Notes under the pieces: generated by a model
Seen by the model: the letters and a program-made list of their open reading frames with translations, nothing else
The model's database searches: none
What the model was told of the DNA's origin: nothing
Program-made: the position numbers and the translations under genes
Part shown: positions 20,433-30,915 of the stretch, in pieces
How the letters are laid out: each line of letters starts with the position of its first letter
How positions within the stretch are numbered: the first letter of the stretch is position 1
Assembly: GCA_907165275.2 (NCBI GenBank)
Contig: OU015661.1
Span: forward strand, 8,687,501-8,751,500
Length of the DNA stretch: 64,000 nucleotides
DNA from: Zygaena filipendulae
Lineage: Eukaryota; Arthropoda; Insecta; Lepidoptera; Zygaenidae
Direction: 5' to 3'

Positions 20433-21876
20433 GTGTGCTAAACTACGAAATTATGAAGGAAAAAAGTTACAACATCAATGAACTACTTGAATACATTGCT
20501 CACAACAAACCACTTCTCAATGACAATCAAAAAAAAGTTTACGACGTTATAATGAGCCGGATAAATAACAATATTGGTGGAATTATTTACTTGGACGCAC
20601 CAGGAGGCACTGGTAAAACGTTTCTCATAAATCTAATACTGGCGGAAATACGTGCTAAAAAACTCATCGCACTGGCACTAGCATCATCTGGCATTGCAGC
20701 CACACTTATGGAAGGAGGACGAACTGCCCATTCTGCCTTACAACTACCATTGAATATAGCCGAACAACAATTCCCGGTATGTAAAATTTCAGGAAAATCT
20801 GGACGTGGTCAAATTCTAAAACAAGCTAAAATTATCATCTGGGATGAATGCACCATGGCCCATAAAAAATTTATAGAAGCCATGGACAGAACATTACAAG
20901 AATTGCGAAAAAACTCTGAAATAATGGGAGGAGCTCTACTCATACTCTCAGGAGATTTTCGACAAACACTTCCAGTTATTCCCAAGTCAACATCAGCAGA
21001 CGAGATCAATGCATGCTTGAAAAAATCACATCCCTGGCCACAAGTACAAATACTGCAATTAACAAAAAACATGAGAGTTGAATTATCAAGAGATGAAACA
21101 ACAGCACAATTTGCTAAAATACTTTTACAAATCGGCGAAGGTACATATCCTACTGACCAAACGACCGGCTTCATTGAACTTAATAGTGATTTCTGTAATA
21201 TAGCCACTACTGAAGACGAACTAATCGACAAAATTTATCCAAATATTATTCAGAACTATACTAATGCAGAGTGGTTATTTCAAAGAGCAATTTTGGCCAC
21301 TAAAAATAATATTGTTGACGATATCAATTTTAATATTCTAAAGAAAATACCTGGTGAAGAGAAAATATATAAATCGATCGACACGATGGTATCCATTGAA
21401 GAAAGTGTCAACTTCCCCACTGAATTTCTACTCTTTACAAGTACCAGGAATGCCATTACACTGCCTTCGTCTGAAAATTGGAACTCCAATCATACTACTC
21501 AGAAATCTCAACTCCCCAAAATTATGTAATGGAACTAGAATGATCGTAAAACAGCTATCGAATAATATCATTGAAGCTGAACTTATTTCTGGAGAGACCA
21601 AAGGACAGACAGTATTTATACCTAGAATACCTCTGATCTCTTCGGAATTGCCATTTCAATTAAAAGACTGCAGTTTCCAATAAAATTAGCCTTTAGTTTT
21701 ACAATTAACAAAGCGCAAGGACAAACTTTAAAATATTGTGGCATTAACCTCAAAGAATCCTGCTTCTCTCACGGTCAGCTATATGTAGCTTGCTCAAGAG
21801 TAGGAAATCCGAAAAATTTTTGATATATACTCCGGACAATAAAATGAAAAATGTTGTTTATAAACAAGTATTGTAA
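20433..21876 (+). pseudogene. Helitron PIF1-like DNA helicase (3' part), frameshifted
   Basis: This is the C-terminal half of a Helitron Rep/helicase protein, which unwinds DNA during rolling-circle transposition. The first open stretch (20435-21526, 364 codons) shows the SF1B/PIF1 motifs in order: Walker A APGGTGKT at residues 55-62, ASSGIAATLMEGGRTAHSAL at 83-102, Walker B IIIWDECTMA at 133-142, ILSGDFRQTLPVIP at 170-183, and QLTKNMR at 208-214. Frame is lost near 21426 and continues in another frame ([18 protein letters not shown]), shifts again near 21670 into INKAQGQTL and LYVACSRV, and once more near 21822, reaching a stop at 21874-21876. At least three frameshifts mean it is dead. The Rep/HUH domain is absent. 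The upstream edge coincides with a MITE end at 20429. Expected relatives are helicases of autonomous insect Helitrons; PIF1 host helicases are unlikely given the adjoining Helitron terminus. Confidence 0.9.
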
Positions 21877-21970
21877 ATAATGAGAAAACGTTTTCAATAA
21901 ACTTTTTTTTTACTTTTTACGTCATAGTTTATTTTTTTATTTCGACTCTACCACGTCATCTCATATCAAC

Positions 21971-21999
21971 TCCCAGGCGAAGCCGGGTTTTTTAGCTAG
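21971..21999 (+). mobile_element. 3' terminus of the Helitron that carried the helicase
   Basis: About 95 bases after the helicase stop a hairpin CCCAGGCGAAGCCGGG (GAA loop, one mismatch) is followed by a T run and AGCTAG ending at 21999, then T. This is the classic 3' hairpin and CTRR end. The hairpin differs from GCGGGTGAAACCGC of the small elements, so this was a separate family. Confidence 0.8.
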
Positions 22000-22245
22000 T
22001 CTAATATATAAAATTCTCGTGTCACAATGTTCGTTCCTATACTCCTCCGAAACGGCTTGACCGATTTTTGTGAAATTTTGTATGCATATTCAATATGTCT
22101 GAGAATCGGACACCATCTATTTTACATCCGATTTTGAAAATTCTTTCACTTATGGGAAGCTACGACAGTTCTGAGTGACATAGGGTACGTTTTAGCCCGA
22201 AATTCCCACGGGAACTCCAAAATTACCGCTGGGTACAGCTGCTAA
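22000..22245 (+). mobile_element. Helitron-like element inserted exactly at the preceding Helitron end
   Basis: Begins TCTAATATATAAAATTCTCG at the base after the upstream CTAG. Contains CTCCGAAACGGCTTGACCG and a core GAATTCCCACGGGAACTCC, and ends TACAGCTGCTAA near 22245. The end is worn, but CTAA fits CTRR. Confidence 0.65.
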
Positions 22246-22353
22246 TATAATAAATTTTCTTTTGCAAAACTTTCAGTCAGTCAAAAGGGACGATATACGG
22301 AATAGTTTTGTATAATATGGGATGCAATTATCATTCTTCATCGGACTACTTAC

Positions 22354-22546
22354 GACCGTGGCGATCGTGAGAGCCTCCAATCGTCCAGGTTCTCAAGACA
22401 TGCTCTTTCTTTCCATCTTTAGATGGCCGGGGGTAAAATAATGATGGTTGATCAATGATCATGGATTGCTCGGAATACTTCGCAGATTGCATTGACTCGA
22501 GCAAATCGACTTCACATTGAACACTCGCAAGATTTCTCTCGCCCAT
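22354..22546 (-). CDS. Candidate 5' coding exon of a host gene
   Basis: On the minus strand an ATG at 22546 (context AATAATAATGGGCG) opens 64 codons beginning MGERNLASVQCEVDLLESM and ending near RTWTIGGSHDRHG, where C is followed by GTAAGTAG: a near-perfect 5' splice donor, with the frame's stop just inside the presumed intron. The exon would end in phase 1. It is GC-richer than its surroundings, is not low-complexity and overlaps none of the repeats here. An in-frame stop upstream of the ATG fits a true start. I do not recognise the protein. The next exon would lie at lower coordinates, and none is visible among the repeats there. It could still be a chance frame or a captured fragment. Confidence 0.4.
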
Positions 22547-23065
22547 TATTATTTTTATTCTTTACTTGATACAAAGTTTTCATATTTACTCAGTATCAAC
22601 AGATGTTAGAACTCTCGAAACAATAAAACAAGACATTTTTGATAAAGTTAGGCAGTAGGTACCTAAATACGATACGATTATGAGGATTTGAAGAAATTAT
22701 TTCGATAAAAAGTTGAATGAGTCTCAATGCTGATCTGTTTTGATAATTAATATTTTAGGCAAATATTTTTCTCGAACATTACGTATAAAAAACAAATTAT
22801 TATTTGATAATTATTAAATAAACAGTTCAAAGACGAATAGTGAGTTGCGAGTATATTATGATTAGGTATATGAGCAATCAAGGTAGGTACATATTTTCAC
22901 CTGCAGCTAAGAGAATGTTTCGATCAGTGAGTCGGTGAGTGGTATGCAATAAAGAGTGAATAAATAAAATAAATATGTAGCTTCACATTTATTACGAATC
23001 TGTAGATATTTACGTAATATATCTATAACAAAACCTTGAAGTAGTACCTACAAGCTTATTGGTCA
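22547..23065. other. Unassigned AT-rich spacer
   Basis: No repeat ends or coding frames. If the exon at 22354-22546 is real, its promoter should be here, but I cannot place a TATA box or initiator with confidence. Confidence 0.35.
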
Positions 23066-23234
23066 TCTTCTTATATAAATAAAAATGAATGTTTGTCCTC
23101 TATGCGTTTTCTAAACCGTTGGTCCGATTGTGATGAAACTTGTTGTTCTGCCTGCGTCTGCAAAGGTTCCTGATATAAAGAGATTCTGCGAGAATTCCGA
23201 AACTCACGTGGGTGAAACCGCGGGGCACAGCTAG
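23066..23234 (+). mobile_element. Helitron-like element, short form
   Basis: TCTTCTTATATAAATAAAAATG start, TTCCTGATATAAAGAGATTC as in 7716-8020, a single core and end GCACAGCTAG at 23234. It lacks the second core present in the longer relative. Confidence 0.75.
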
Positions 23235-23573
23235 TATTTTATAAAAATAAAACCCACGAGCTAATTTACTATAATAGGTAAAACTATTCCTTTGACGCCA
23301 TTATCTACCTATTCAGTATTCACGTGACTGACAAAACAGCTGTAAAATATATACCTGTATTTTTATATAAAATGCCACACGGCGATCATAAATCATTGTT
23401 AAACGCTTCCCGCTCGACGACAAACACAGTTCGGGATATATTTCATGACAACGTAACGTTAACGGAGGAAGAAAAAACCATTACGATAATATGACAAAAT
23501 ATATGTATGTGTACCTAGGTACTTTAACAGATTTCCATTTCACCTATCAGTTCGAAGCTATTTGCTTCTCGTA

Positions 23574-23793
23574 TCCTTACATATTATAAAAGAAAGTCCT
23601 CTGCCGCGTCTGTCTGACTGTCTGTCGGTCTATTCGCGATAAACTCAAAACTACATACATACTGAACGGATGTTTATGCGGTTTTCACCAATAGATAGAG
23701 TGATTTATACGTTTAGGTTTATACGTATAGTTTATTCTAGAATTCCCACGGAAACTTGAAAATTACGATGGGTGAAACCGCGGGAACAGCTAG
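23574..23793 (+). mobile_element. Helitron-like element, full length
   Basis: TCCTTACATATTATAAAAGA start, CTGTCTGACTGTCTGTCGG, CTGAACGGATGTTTATGCGG, core GAATTCCCACGGAAAC and end GGGAACAGCTAG at 23793, followed by T. Relatives at 2290, 28628 and 43130. Confidence 0.75.
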
Positions 23794-23840
23794 TCTATCA
23801 TATGTAGCACTTGAGTTCGGAAATAACCTACCAGATATGA

Positions 23841-24235
23841 CTAATGACTGGAATGATGTGCCAGAAACTAGAATGTTCTGCCAAAGACTGAAATGACCCG
23901 CCAGAAACTAGAATGTTCTGCCAAAGACTGAAATGACCCGCCAGAAACTAGAATGTTCTGCCAAAGACTGAAATAACCCGCCAGAAACTAGAATGTTCTG
24001 CCAAAGACTGAAATGTCCTGCCAGAAACTAGAATGTTCTGCCAAAGACTGAAATGACCCGCCAGAAACTAGAATGTTCTGCCAAAGACTGAAATGACCCG
24101 CCAGAAACTAGAATGTTCTGCCAAAGACTAAAATGACCTGCCAGAAACTAGAATGTTCTGCCAAAGACTGAAATGACCTGCCAGAAACGAAACTGTTATG
24201 TTCTGCCAGGGACTAAAAAGACCTGCCAGGGACTG
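23841..24235. repeat. 40-bp minisatellite made of two 20-bp half-units
   Basis: About ten units in register every 40 bases from 23841. Each consists of CCAAAGACTGAAATGACCCG and CCAGAAACTAGAATGTTCTG. The halves match at 13 of 20 positions, so the 40-mer seems to derive from an older 20-bp repeat. The first unit and the last one and a half (from about 24190, with insertions such as GTTATGTTCTGCCAGGGACT) are divergent. No through-reading ORF. Confidence 0.95.
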
Positions 24236-25413
24236 CGATTAGCTAGAGTAGTATTTTGGACAGGGTCCATGATGACCATAAAACGCCACAAAAGTTGATA
24301 TTTTTGAACACAAACAGAAACACTTCAAAAAGTACATACATAACGCGTCTTATGGCATACATTAAATATGTGTAAAGGAAAAAGCAAAACATCGGGGATT
24401 ATCGTAATATCATTCACTAATGAAGGCAGACAAAAACGCCCAACGTGGTAAAAGTTATCTCGCGTTACGTCTGACTATTTATGTAACATCTTGTGTACAG
24501 TTTGATATCGTGTATTATGAGAATTCCTATTCCCCTTAATGGAACATGAGTCGGGCACGTTCATTTCATTAGTTACAATACAACGTCTTCTTTTACAGAA
24601 AATTGGTTCGGTGCGAAATTGATGTGCAACCATGTTTCGTACGAAGAGAACACAAACATCGTAACAAAAGAAGCGATTTTTACCAGGAAATTTAATTTTT
24701 TCGTGCTCCATAGAAGAAATGGTGGGCAATCAATTTGAGATTCCATACGTACACATTGAACACAAATATGTAGGAAGTGCACACCTAAATTCGATATTTT
24801 CCACGTGTCAATTCTTTTACATCGAAGAGAATAGGTAGTACCCACTAAAGACTTACTAACTACTGAAAGCTCTATAACATTTTTCGAAAATAACAAGATG
24901 GTTACTTTTTTCTATTAACGGTATTCTACTGATGTGACATCAAAAGCTTTTGACAAGTTGACGTAGGTAGAACTTCAAGAGTATTAACCTTTTGTATGTC
25001 ACATTATATTTTTCACATTATTACTTCTTCTCTTTGACTTTCAACAGCTTCACCTCAAATGTCATGGAATCAAAACAAAATCTCTATAGAACTCGACAGT
25101 AGGTATATTCCTACATTCGCAATAAACACCTTTCCTTCGAATACGGTTTACTTTCTATATAAAACATTCGCTGATTTGAAGTTCCTATTTATATACATAC
25201 CTATGTATTTATATCTTATTGAATAAAATTTCTAGTGATAACGCGTATATTGCTACATTGCTTACGGAAATGTCATTTGGCGGTTAATAGACTATGCACA
25301 TATTATATACCTAAGTAATTTTCACATAATATATCATTAAAATTATGCAGAGCTAAATATTTTTTTATAAGATTCTTCATGATTTCTAAATCTAAATAAA
25401 TATTATAAATCTA
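24236..25413. other. Unassigned; overlapping minus frames at 24475-24896
   Basis: Two overlapping minus-strand frames (84 and 107 codons) cover 24475-24896. The length of open sequence in two frames hints at decayed coding DNA, possibly of a transposable element, but I find no diagnostic motif and do not assign it. Confidence 0.3.
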
Positions 25414-25619
25414 AACTTACGTTATAAAGGGGACAGATTAGATTTTTTCTTTGTTTGTTTCTTTGTTACGATTTAACTCGAAAACTACAGGACCGATTTC
25501 AAAAATTCTTTCACCGTTAGAATGCCACATTATCCCTTAGTAACATAGCCTATATTGAAATCCGGAATTTTTGCGGAAACTCCGAAATCACCGCGGGTGA
25601 AACCGTGGGGGACAGCTAG
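25414..25619 (+). mobile_element. Helitron-like element, AGATTTGTTTG subfamily
   Basis: TTATAAAGGGGACAGATTAG region, CTCGAAAACTACAGGACCG, TCACCGTTAGAATGCCACA, hairpin CCGCGGGTGAAACCGTGG and end GACAGCTAG at 25619 followed by T. Confidence 0.7.
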
Positions 25620-26164
25620 TAAAATATAAAAATAAACTTGCTGTATATCTATATTCAGGTTAATACTTGAACAACGAATGTGTAAAATCAAATAACATGC
25701 CAAATGCTAACCTTTTTCGAACTAAGCCGAAATAAGCGCAAAAAATAAAGCACTTGCCGTGTTTTCTTCGAGAAGAAAGGGGGAAAAAACAAAAGGGAAA
25801 CCCCAAATGAGAATATACTGCAACTCAGGCTGGTATATTGCGGGCCGTTTTAAGCCGGGACACACCTGAGCCCATAAATAACGCGGAACGACTAAACTTG
25901 GCGAAACATCCCACATGAAGAATCCACTTGCGAGAACGCGCTTTTGATTACGAACTCCAGTGTGCTTACACTGAGTCTACCTAATGCTGACGTGGTTTTT
26001 GTTGAGAGATCTTAGCGCTACTGTTTCCTTCACTGTCTGAGAAAAACTGGAGTGTACACGTACCTACACAACATGAAACGGGAAACAAGAGAATGGTTTG
26101 CATTCATCTTCGTTGGCAGATTAACTCATTCAACGCACTAATGTTTGAAGTGATTTCAATTCAG
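25620..26164. other. Unassigned
   Basis: A 64-codon minus frame at 25722-25916 has no recognised motif. Short inverted ACTCCAGT words at 25956 and 26048 do not extend into a credible TIR. Confidence 0.35.
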
Positions 26165-26381
26165 GGCCCTTATTCGCTATGACCATAACACGCCGCGCTA
26201 AGATAAGACGCCGCAAAAACTGTCTTCCCCTCGTAATCAAATAAATTTTACTCAAAAAAAAAAAACATTTACAATCTTATGGCCTAATTTATAACATTTT
26301 GTCATCTAGAACGTTTGGAAATGCGTTTTTGAGACGCGTATTATGGGCAAGGAATTTTGTTGGTCATAGTGAATAAGGGCC
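26165..26381. mobile_element. MITE with GGCCCTTATTCGCTATGACC ends
   Basis: Left end GGCCCTTATTCGCTATGACC, right end GGTCATAGTGAATAAGGGCC: inverted with a single mismatch over 20 bp. 217 bp, non-coding, with a 12-base A run inside. The flanks do not show a convincing duplication, so the superfamily is not assigned. Confidence 0.75.
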
Positions 26382-26567
26382 TTGTTGTTTTGTTGCGTTC
26401 AATATTAAAATAAGTAGTAAGTATGTTTTGCATGCCAAACAATAATTTTACTATATTCGATCCGTAAGGAAAAAATGTTATCATCAGTGCGTTTCGATGT
26501 TCATGTAATTCTTGAACGACTTGACCGATCGAGGTCATGTTTTGTGGATAATAATGTGAGGGCAGCC

Positions 26568-26700
26568 GGGCTAAGATGCGCAATACGATAAAATTTTATC
26601 GAGCCATTTTATCGATTCTCGTCGACATATTGTATGGCTTTGTCGACGAGAATCGATAAAATGGCTCGATAAAATTTTAACGTGTTGCGCATCTTAGCCC
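26568..26700. mobile_element. Nearly perfect palindromic foldback element, 60-bp arms
   Basis: Arms 26568-26627 and 26641-26700 pair at 58 of 60 positions around a 13-nt loop. Ends read GGGCTAAGATGCGCAA and TTGCGCATCTTAGCCC. The inner arm holds ATCGAGCCATTTTATCGATT. The whole element is a hairpin and lacks coding capacity. Flanks (GCAGCC and CCCTGG) give no clear duplication. Confidence 0.85.
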
Positions 26701-27515
26701 CCCTGGTGAATATTGGAAAATAACTAAATAACTATAATATTTATAGTCATTTTTAACCGAATTCCAAAAAAGGAGGAGGTTCTGAATCCAACTGTATGTT
26801 TTTTTATGTTAAGTGATTAAGGTAGGTACTCGAACACGGCTGGAACGATTTGGAAAATATTTTTTTGTTTGAAAGAGTATACTTCCAAGTTGGTCCCACT
26901 GTTATCAAGTTGTCGCTGATGTCAAGGTTTGAGGGCGGGTTCTTGGAGCTCGCTCGTATCTGCCCACTTGGGTTATTTTGTTCACGACGATACGCTCACA
27001 CACTGACTGCAATGTGGTGGGAGCGGACTTAGTCTATCCTATTACCTATTTGGATAGGCACTGACTTCGGAACAATCAGTCATACCAAAATAATATTACG
27101 TTAATTTTTGGCTTTCGGATCAAATCGGTATTTTGTTGTTTTTAACTTATTAGTGTGGTGATTTTTTTTGTTATATTTGATGTTGGTTTAATTTTTTTTA
27201 AATGTTTATATTTTTTTACGAATTAATTTCTGTTTTTCTCTTCGTACCTACTATTAAGCCAATTTTATTATAAGTTTCCTGATTTAGAACACGCGGGCGC
27301 TTTATGTATTTTCGTAGAACATCCTCATCAATCTGGTTCAATGAATTCTCAGATTCCCTATATCTCCCCAGCTCGGGCACATTCCTCGTAACATATTATT
27401 ATAACTTTTGAAATCATGTTGTTGATGATAATATTTATCTTACATTACGTCCTAAACAAGCGAAAGTTTGCCTTCAAGGAAATGTTATAGGTACGTTCTA
27501 ACTCTCACTGGGTAA
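26701..27515. other. Unassigned
   Basis: AT-rich. A 60-codon plus frame at 26850-27032 is GC-richer toward its end (GCTCGCTCGTATCTGCCC) but has no recognisable motif. Confidence 0.35.
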
Positions 27516-27756
27516 CGGCCGCACTCAGAGTCGACTATAATGATTACTTAGTTAAACTTGTATAGATTTTTAAAACAAAACTGCCGCAATTAGAGACATT
27601 CAGTAAATTAATGTTAATTGGCATTTAATGAGATGTAACTTAATTAGTTAAATGCCAATTAACATTAATTTATTAAACTTGTCTGATTGCGGCAGTTTTG
27701 TTTTAAAAATCTATACTTAACTAAGTAATCATTAAAGTCGACTCTGAGTGCGGCGG
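27516..27756. mobile_element. PIF/Harbinger-type palindromic MITE with TAA duplication
   Basis: Flanked by TAA at 27513-27515 and 27757-27759, a TWA triplet as used by the PIF/Harbinger superfamily. Ends are CGGCCGCACTCAGAGTCG and CGACTCTGAGTGCGGCGG. The inverted match continues through GATTACTTAGTTAA, TTTTTAAAACAAAACTGCCG and AATTAATGTTAATTGGCATT almost to the centre, so the element folds into one long hairpin. Related ends at 13519, 20412-20429, 30447-30461 and near 41800 also adjoin TTA or TAA. No transposase is present in the window. Confidence 0.8.
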
Positions 27757-28209
27757 TAAGTTAGAGAAAATTATGGCCCTATTAATATTACACTTTTATT
27801 GGTGCATGAAAATTGGCAAAATGAATAAGTTTCATAAAATCAATGTTAGACAAATTGACCGGTGTAAAAACTATTTTATGTGTCAACGCGTAACCAGTTT
27901 ACATTCAAATCCATTCGTCCGTTCATAAACATCTACAAACATCCAAAAATAAGATATTATTTCTTATTTTACACATTAATATTACTATTATTATAAAGCG
28001 AACAAGAACGCTCATAATTAATTATGTATGTAATATATTTATTCACAAAAAGTTACAATTTCATTTAAACTATGCCCTGCAAAACTGCTTACGCAGTTTT
28101 ACTGCAGGTAACTCGCTTTATACATATAGACATAGCTTATAAATTATTATATCAAACTCTGTTCAGTAAATAATAATAAATCTCGTATAATAACTACGGA
28201 AATACTTAA

Positions 28210-28395
28210 CTAGCTGTGCCACGCGTGAGTTTCGGAATTCCCACAGGAACTCCCAATTTTTTCCAATAGGTACAAACCTTCCCTGAACTTCCACAAATAT
28301 TTCAAGATCAAAACTAGCCATATCGGTCCAGTCATTCTCGAGTTTCAGCGAGACAAACGAACAGAAATTCATTTTTATATGTAAAAAGAAGAAGA
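28210..28395 (-). mobile_element. Helitron-like element
   Basis: Minus-strand 3' end CTAG at 28210-28213 with GCCACGCGTGAGTTTCGG and CCCACAGGAACTCC. The 5' terminus at 28394-28395 is the reverse of TCTTCTTCTTTTTACATATA. The hairpin is damaged. A 121-codon minus frame at 28163-28528 spans it and is fortuitous. Confidence 0.6.
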
Positions 28396-28627
28396 TACGT
28401 AAATATTCTTTTACATCGATGTGGAAATAGAAACGTTCAAAATATTGGTATTGAAAAAGCAAAAAAAAAATTGGTATACTATTTTGAAATGTCAAATGTT
28501 GCAGACAAGTCGACCTTGAACTTCGCATAGGTACCTAACTGAATTTCTAAGTGGAGGGATGTTTCTTCAACCAGTGCCACATTACAGACAGATGGCATTA
28601 TGAATGAGACACGTCAAAGTGATATTA

Positions 28628-28755
28628 CCCTTACATATTATAAAACCAAGTTCTCCACCGCGTCTGGCTGTCAGTCAGTCTGTTCGCGATAAACTCAAAA
28701 ACTACCGAACGGATCTTCATGCGGTTTTGACCAATAGGTAGGAGAGTGATTCCAC
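28628..28755 (+). mobile_element. 5' half of a Helitron-like element
   Basis: CCCTTACATATTATAAAACC, CTGGCTGTCAGTCAGTCTG and CCGAACGGATCTTCATGCGG match 23574-23793, but the core and 3' end are missing. Confidence 0.55.
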
Positions 28756-30123
28756 TAAATATAATAACAATAATAAAAAAAATAGACATGGTAAAACAAA
28801 TAGCTTTAAGATCTAATTGAGTAGGTAGTATAAAAAACTAAAAAAAATTACGATAAGCCCAAAATTATTGTAATATTAAGGCATTATCGCTTCAATCATT
28901 TAATAATACTGTCCAGAGAACAAATTTGAGAAATGCGTGCATTTGGATGTTAGGCCATTAATTTGTATAGTTGAGTATTTGTAGGTTAATGACGCATGAA
29001 TGACTGAACGTATCCCCTTTAAGTTTCACATCAAGGGTTAAATAAAAAGCTACTAGATCGTTGTTAAACTTAAAATTACGACACCGGTCGTAATAAATGA
29101 TGGGACAAGGCAGAAGGTACAGCCATAAGTAACCAAACTTACAAGTACAAGTTCAATCTTCCAATAGTCAACGGACGAAACAGCCAGGGTGGCTACCATG
29201 AGTAATAATAAAATATAATGACAATAATGAGATCGATGATAGGTAGTAAAACATAAGGGACACGGAAAAAAATATATTTTTTTACGATACTACCAGAACG
29301 TGTAGTTAATGGAAATTTGCTGTCCTTACAATATAAATTGGTGATCGTACTATTTGCGGTACAGTCAGCTACTTTATTTGTAATGATTACATTTTCTTTT
29401 TAATTTTATTGTAACGGACAGCATTCACATTGTAACGGGCAACATTTAATTCTAGAGTTTACTATCTGTGAGTTGTCACATATGCTACTCTACAAAATGG
29501 TAGAGTGTACCAAAAGCTCGTCACAATAACCAGAATATTTCAAATTTTATACCGAAAAAATCAGTTCAACCGCAAGAACTCCAAAGAAAACTTGCAAGAC
29601 AGAATATTAATTTATAGGTTTACTAAAATATCGCAATAACAAGATTTAAGATAAGTTACAAAAGGATTTGGTAATCATTAAAACAACTCTTTCTTCTCAG
29701 TAAAAACGCTCTTAAATGCAAACTTGTTAAGGCTCTAAAGGACAAAAGTTAAATCCCATTGGTCTTGCTTCATATGCACTCATCTATAGCGTGTGTTATA
29801 CCCCGTGTGTGTCACCCTTGTGTTATATGCGTGCGGACGGACATTCATATTGGTCTGCACCATAGGTGTAGGTACGCTCGCATCACATATGCCCCTTATT
29901 CCTTTGTAAGTTATCTAAGTAGTGGAAGCTGCTCAACAGCTTCCGATCCCAAGACTTGGTCGTAGGGCTACTGATACTGACACTGACGCTGATTTTATTG
30001 TACACGCGCGCAGGCGAGTTAGGATTCATGAGTATCTGATTGCTGGGTATGCTGCTTTGTTGTAGTGGTTTATCGGGTTATATCTGTCAACCCTGGTCAG
30101 AATCTTCTATCTTATTTTTGCAT
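28756..30123. other. Unassigned
   Basis: About 1.4 kb with no supported gene. A 68-codon frame at 29759-29965 has TGTGTTAT-type repeats but no recognised motif. Confidence 0.4.
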
Positions 30124-30175
30124 ACAGCTGTCTCCCGCGGATTCAGCCGCGGTGGTTCGGAATTCATATAGATAT
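30124..30175 (-). mobile_element. Helitron 3' end fragment
   Basis: CAGCTGTCTCCCGCGGATTC and AGCCGCGGTGGTTCGGAATTC: a short, isolated 3' end whose CTAG has mutated to ACAG. Confidence 0.45.
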
Positions 30176-30299
30176 AACACTTTGCCTCTATGTAATATGT
30201 ACCTACTATATGGCGTAGTATTAATATAAATATCTCACATATGCCTGTTATGCATAAGTCTCATCTCATCATCTCACTTGTCATTGTAACTCTGCACCG

Positions 30300-30464
30300 C
30301 ATCTGACTGCTGTTATTATAAATGGTACTGTTTGAAGGATAAGACCTATAATTGGCCTTACACTTGTGTATTGTATTATACTGTAATCTTTGTTGACGCT
30401 GTTGGTTTTATGAATAATAAAAATAAAATAAAAATAAAAATAAAAACTCTGAGAGCGGCAGTTA
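30300..30464 (+). repeat. Retroelement tail followed by a MITE terminus
   Basis: A tail of AATAAAAATAAAATA units (30412-30446) ends a block that has no recognised coding sequence. It abuts CTCTGAGAGCGGCAG and TTA (30447-30464), the PIF/Harbinger-type end seen at 27756. The two junctions touching suggests nested insertions. Confidence 0.4.
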
Positions 30465-30559
30465 ATGTATGGCAACTAACAAGATTCTGCCAAGTCTTAT
30501 TTATTATCTAGAGGCAAGGTGAAGGAAGAAGGAATACTGATATAATTGTATGATATACT

Positions 30560-30829
30560 GATTAACTATATGCGGACAGGTAGGCGGTGGCATCAGTTGT
30601 TCTCTGTCAAAGTGACTGGAACTCTCCGTCGGCGTAATGCACCAACACTGAGAGCGTTAACACTGCTCAACCGAGTCGCAGGAGAGATCCCGCAAGTCGA
30701 CATATTTGTAGACAATATTAGTAAATTAATATTAACATTAAGATTGTATATGCCATAGTGTAGATGTTTGTTCTCAACAACAATGTAACAAGAGAGGCGA
30801 TTTGGCGAACACTGTAAGCCTTTCTTGTT

Positions 30830-30861
<32 letters not shown>

Positions 30862-30865
30862 ATGT
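30560..30865 (+). pseudogene. Probable retroelement ORF tail and (AAAT)n end
   Basis: A frame ending at 30758 contains the phrase GTLRRRNAPTLRALTLLNRV followed by an acidic VDIFVDN motif, then a stop, about 75 non-coding bases and TTTTAAATAAATAAATAAAT to about 30862. From memory, lepidopteran element ORFs often end with a similar RRxxPTxRAxxLLN phrase, but I cannot name the family. The simple AAAT tail supports a non-LTR element, 5' truncated. Confidence 0.4.
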
Positions 30866-30915
30866 CTGTATATGATTAAAGTTTGTTTAACTTGTATGTA
30901 TGTATTCTTTATTGT

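Noticed and set aside
20809..21489. Minus-strand ORFs of 140 and 69 codons
   Set aside because: Shadows of the helicase coding strand; no motif of their own.
21354..21683. Separate 109-codon ORF
   Set aside because: It is the continuation of the Helitron helicase after a frameshift, not an independent gene.
23841..24235. CRISPR-like array or protein repeat
   Set aside because: Both half-units repeat, so there are no spacers, and no frame stays open.
24475..24896. Mariner-type transposase fragment
   Set aside because: Two overlapping open frames looked promising, but I could not find the D,D motifs or a recognisable mariner phrase.
28163..28528. 121-codon minus ORF
   Set aside because: Spans a Helitron copy and AT-rich flank; phenylalanine- and tyrosine-rich low-complexity translation.
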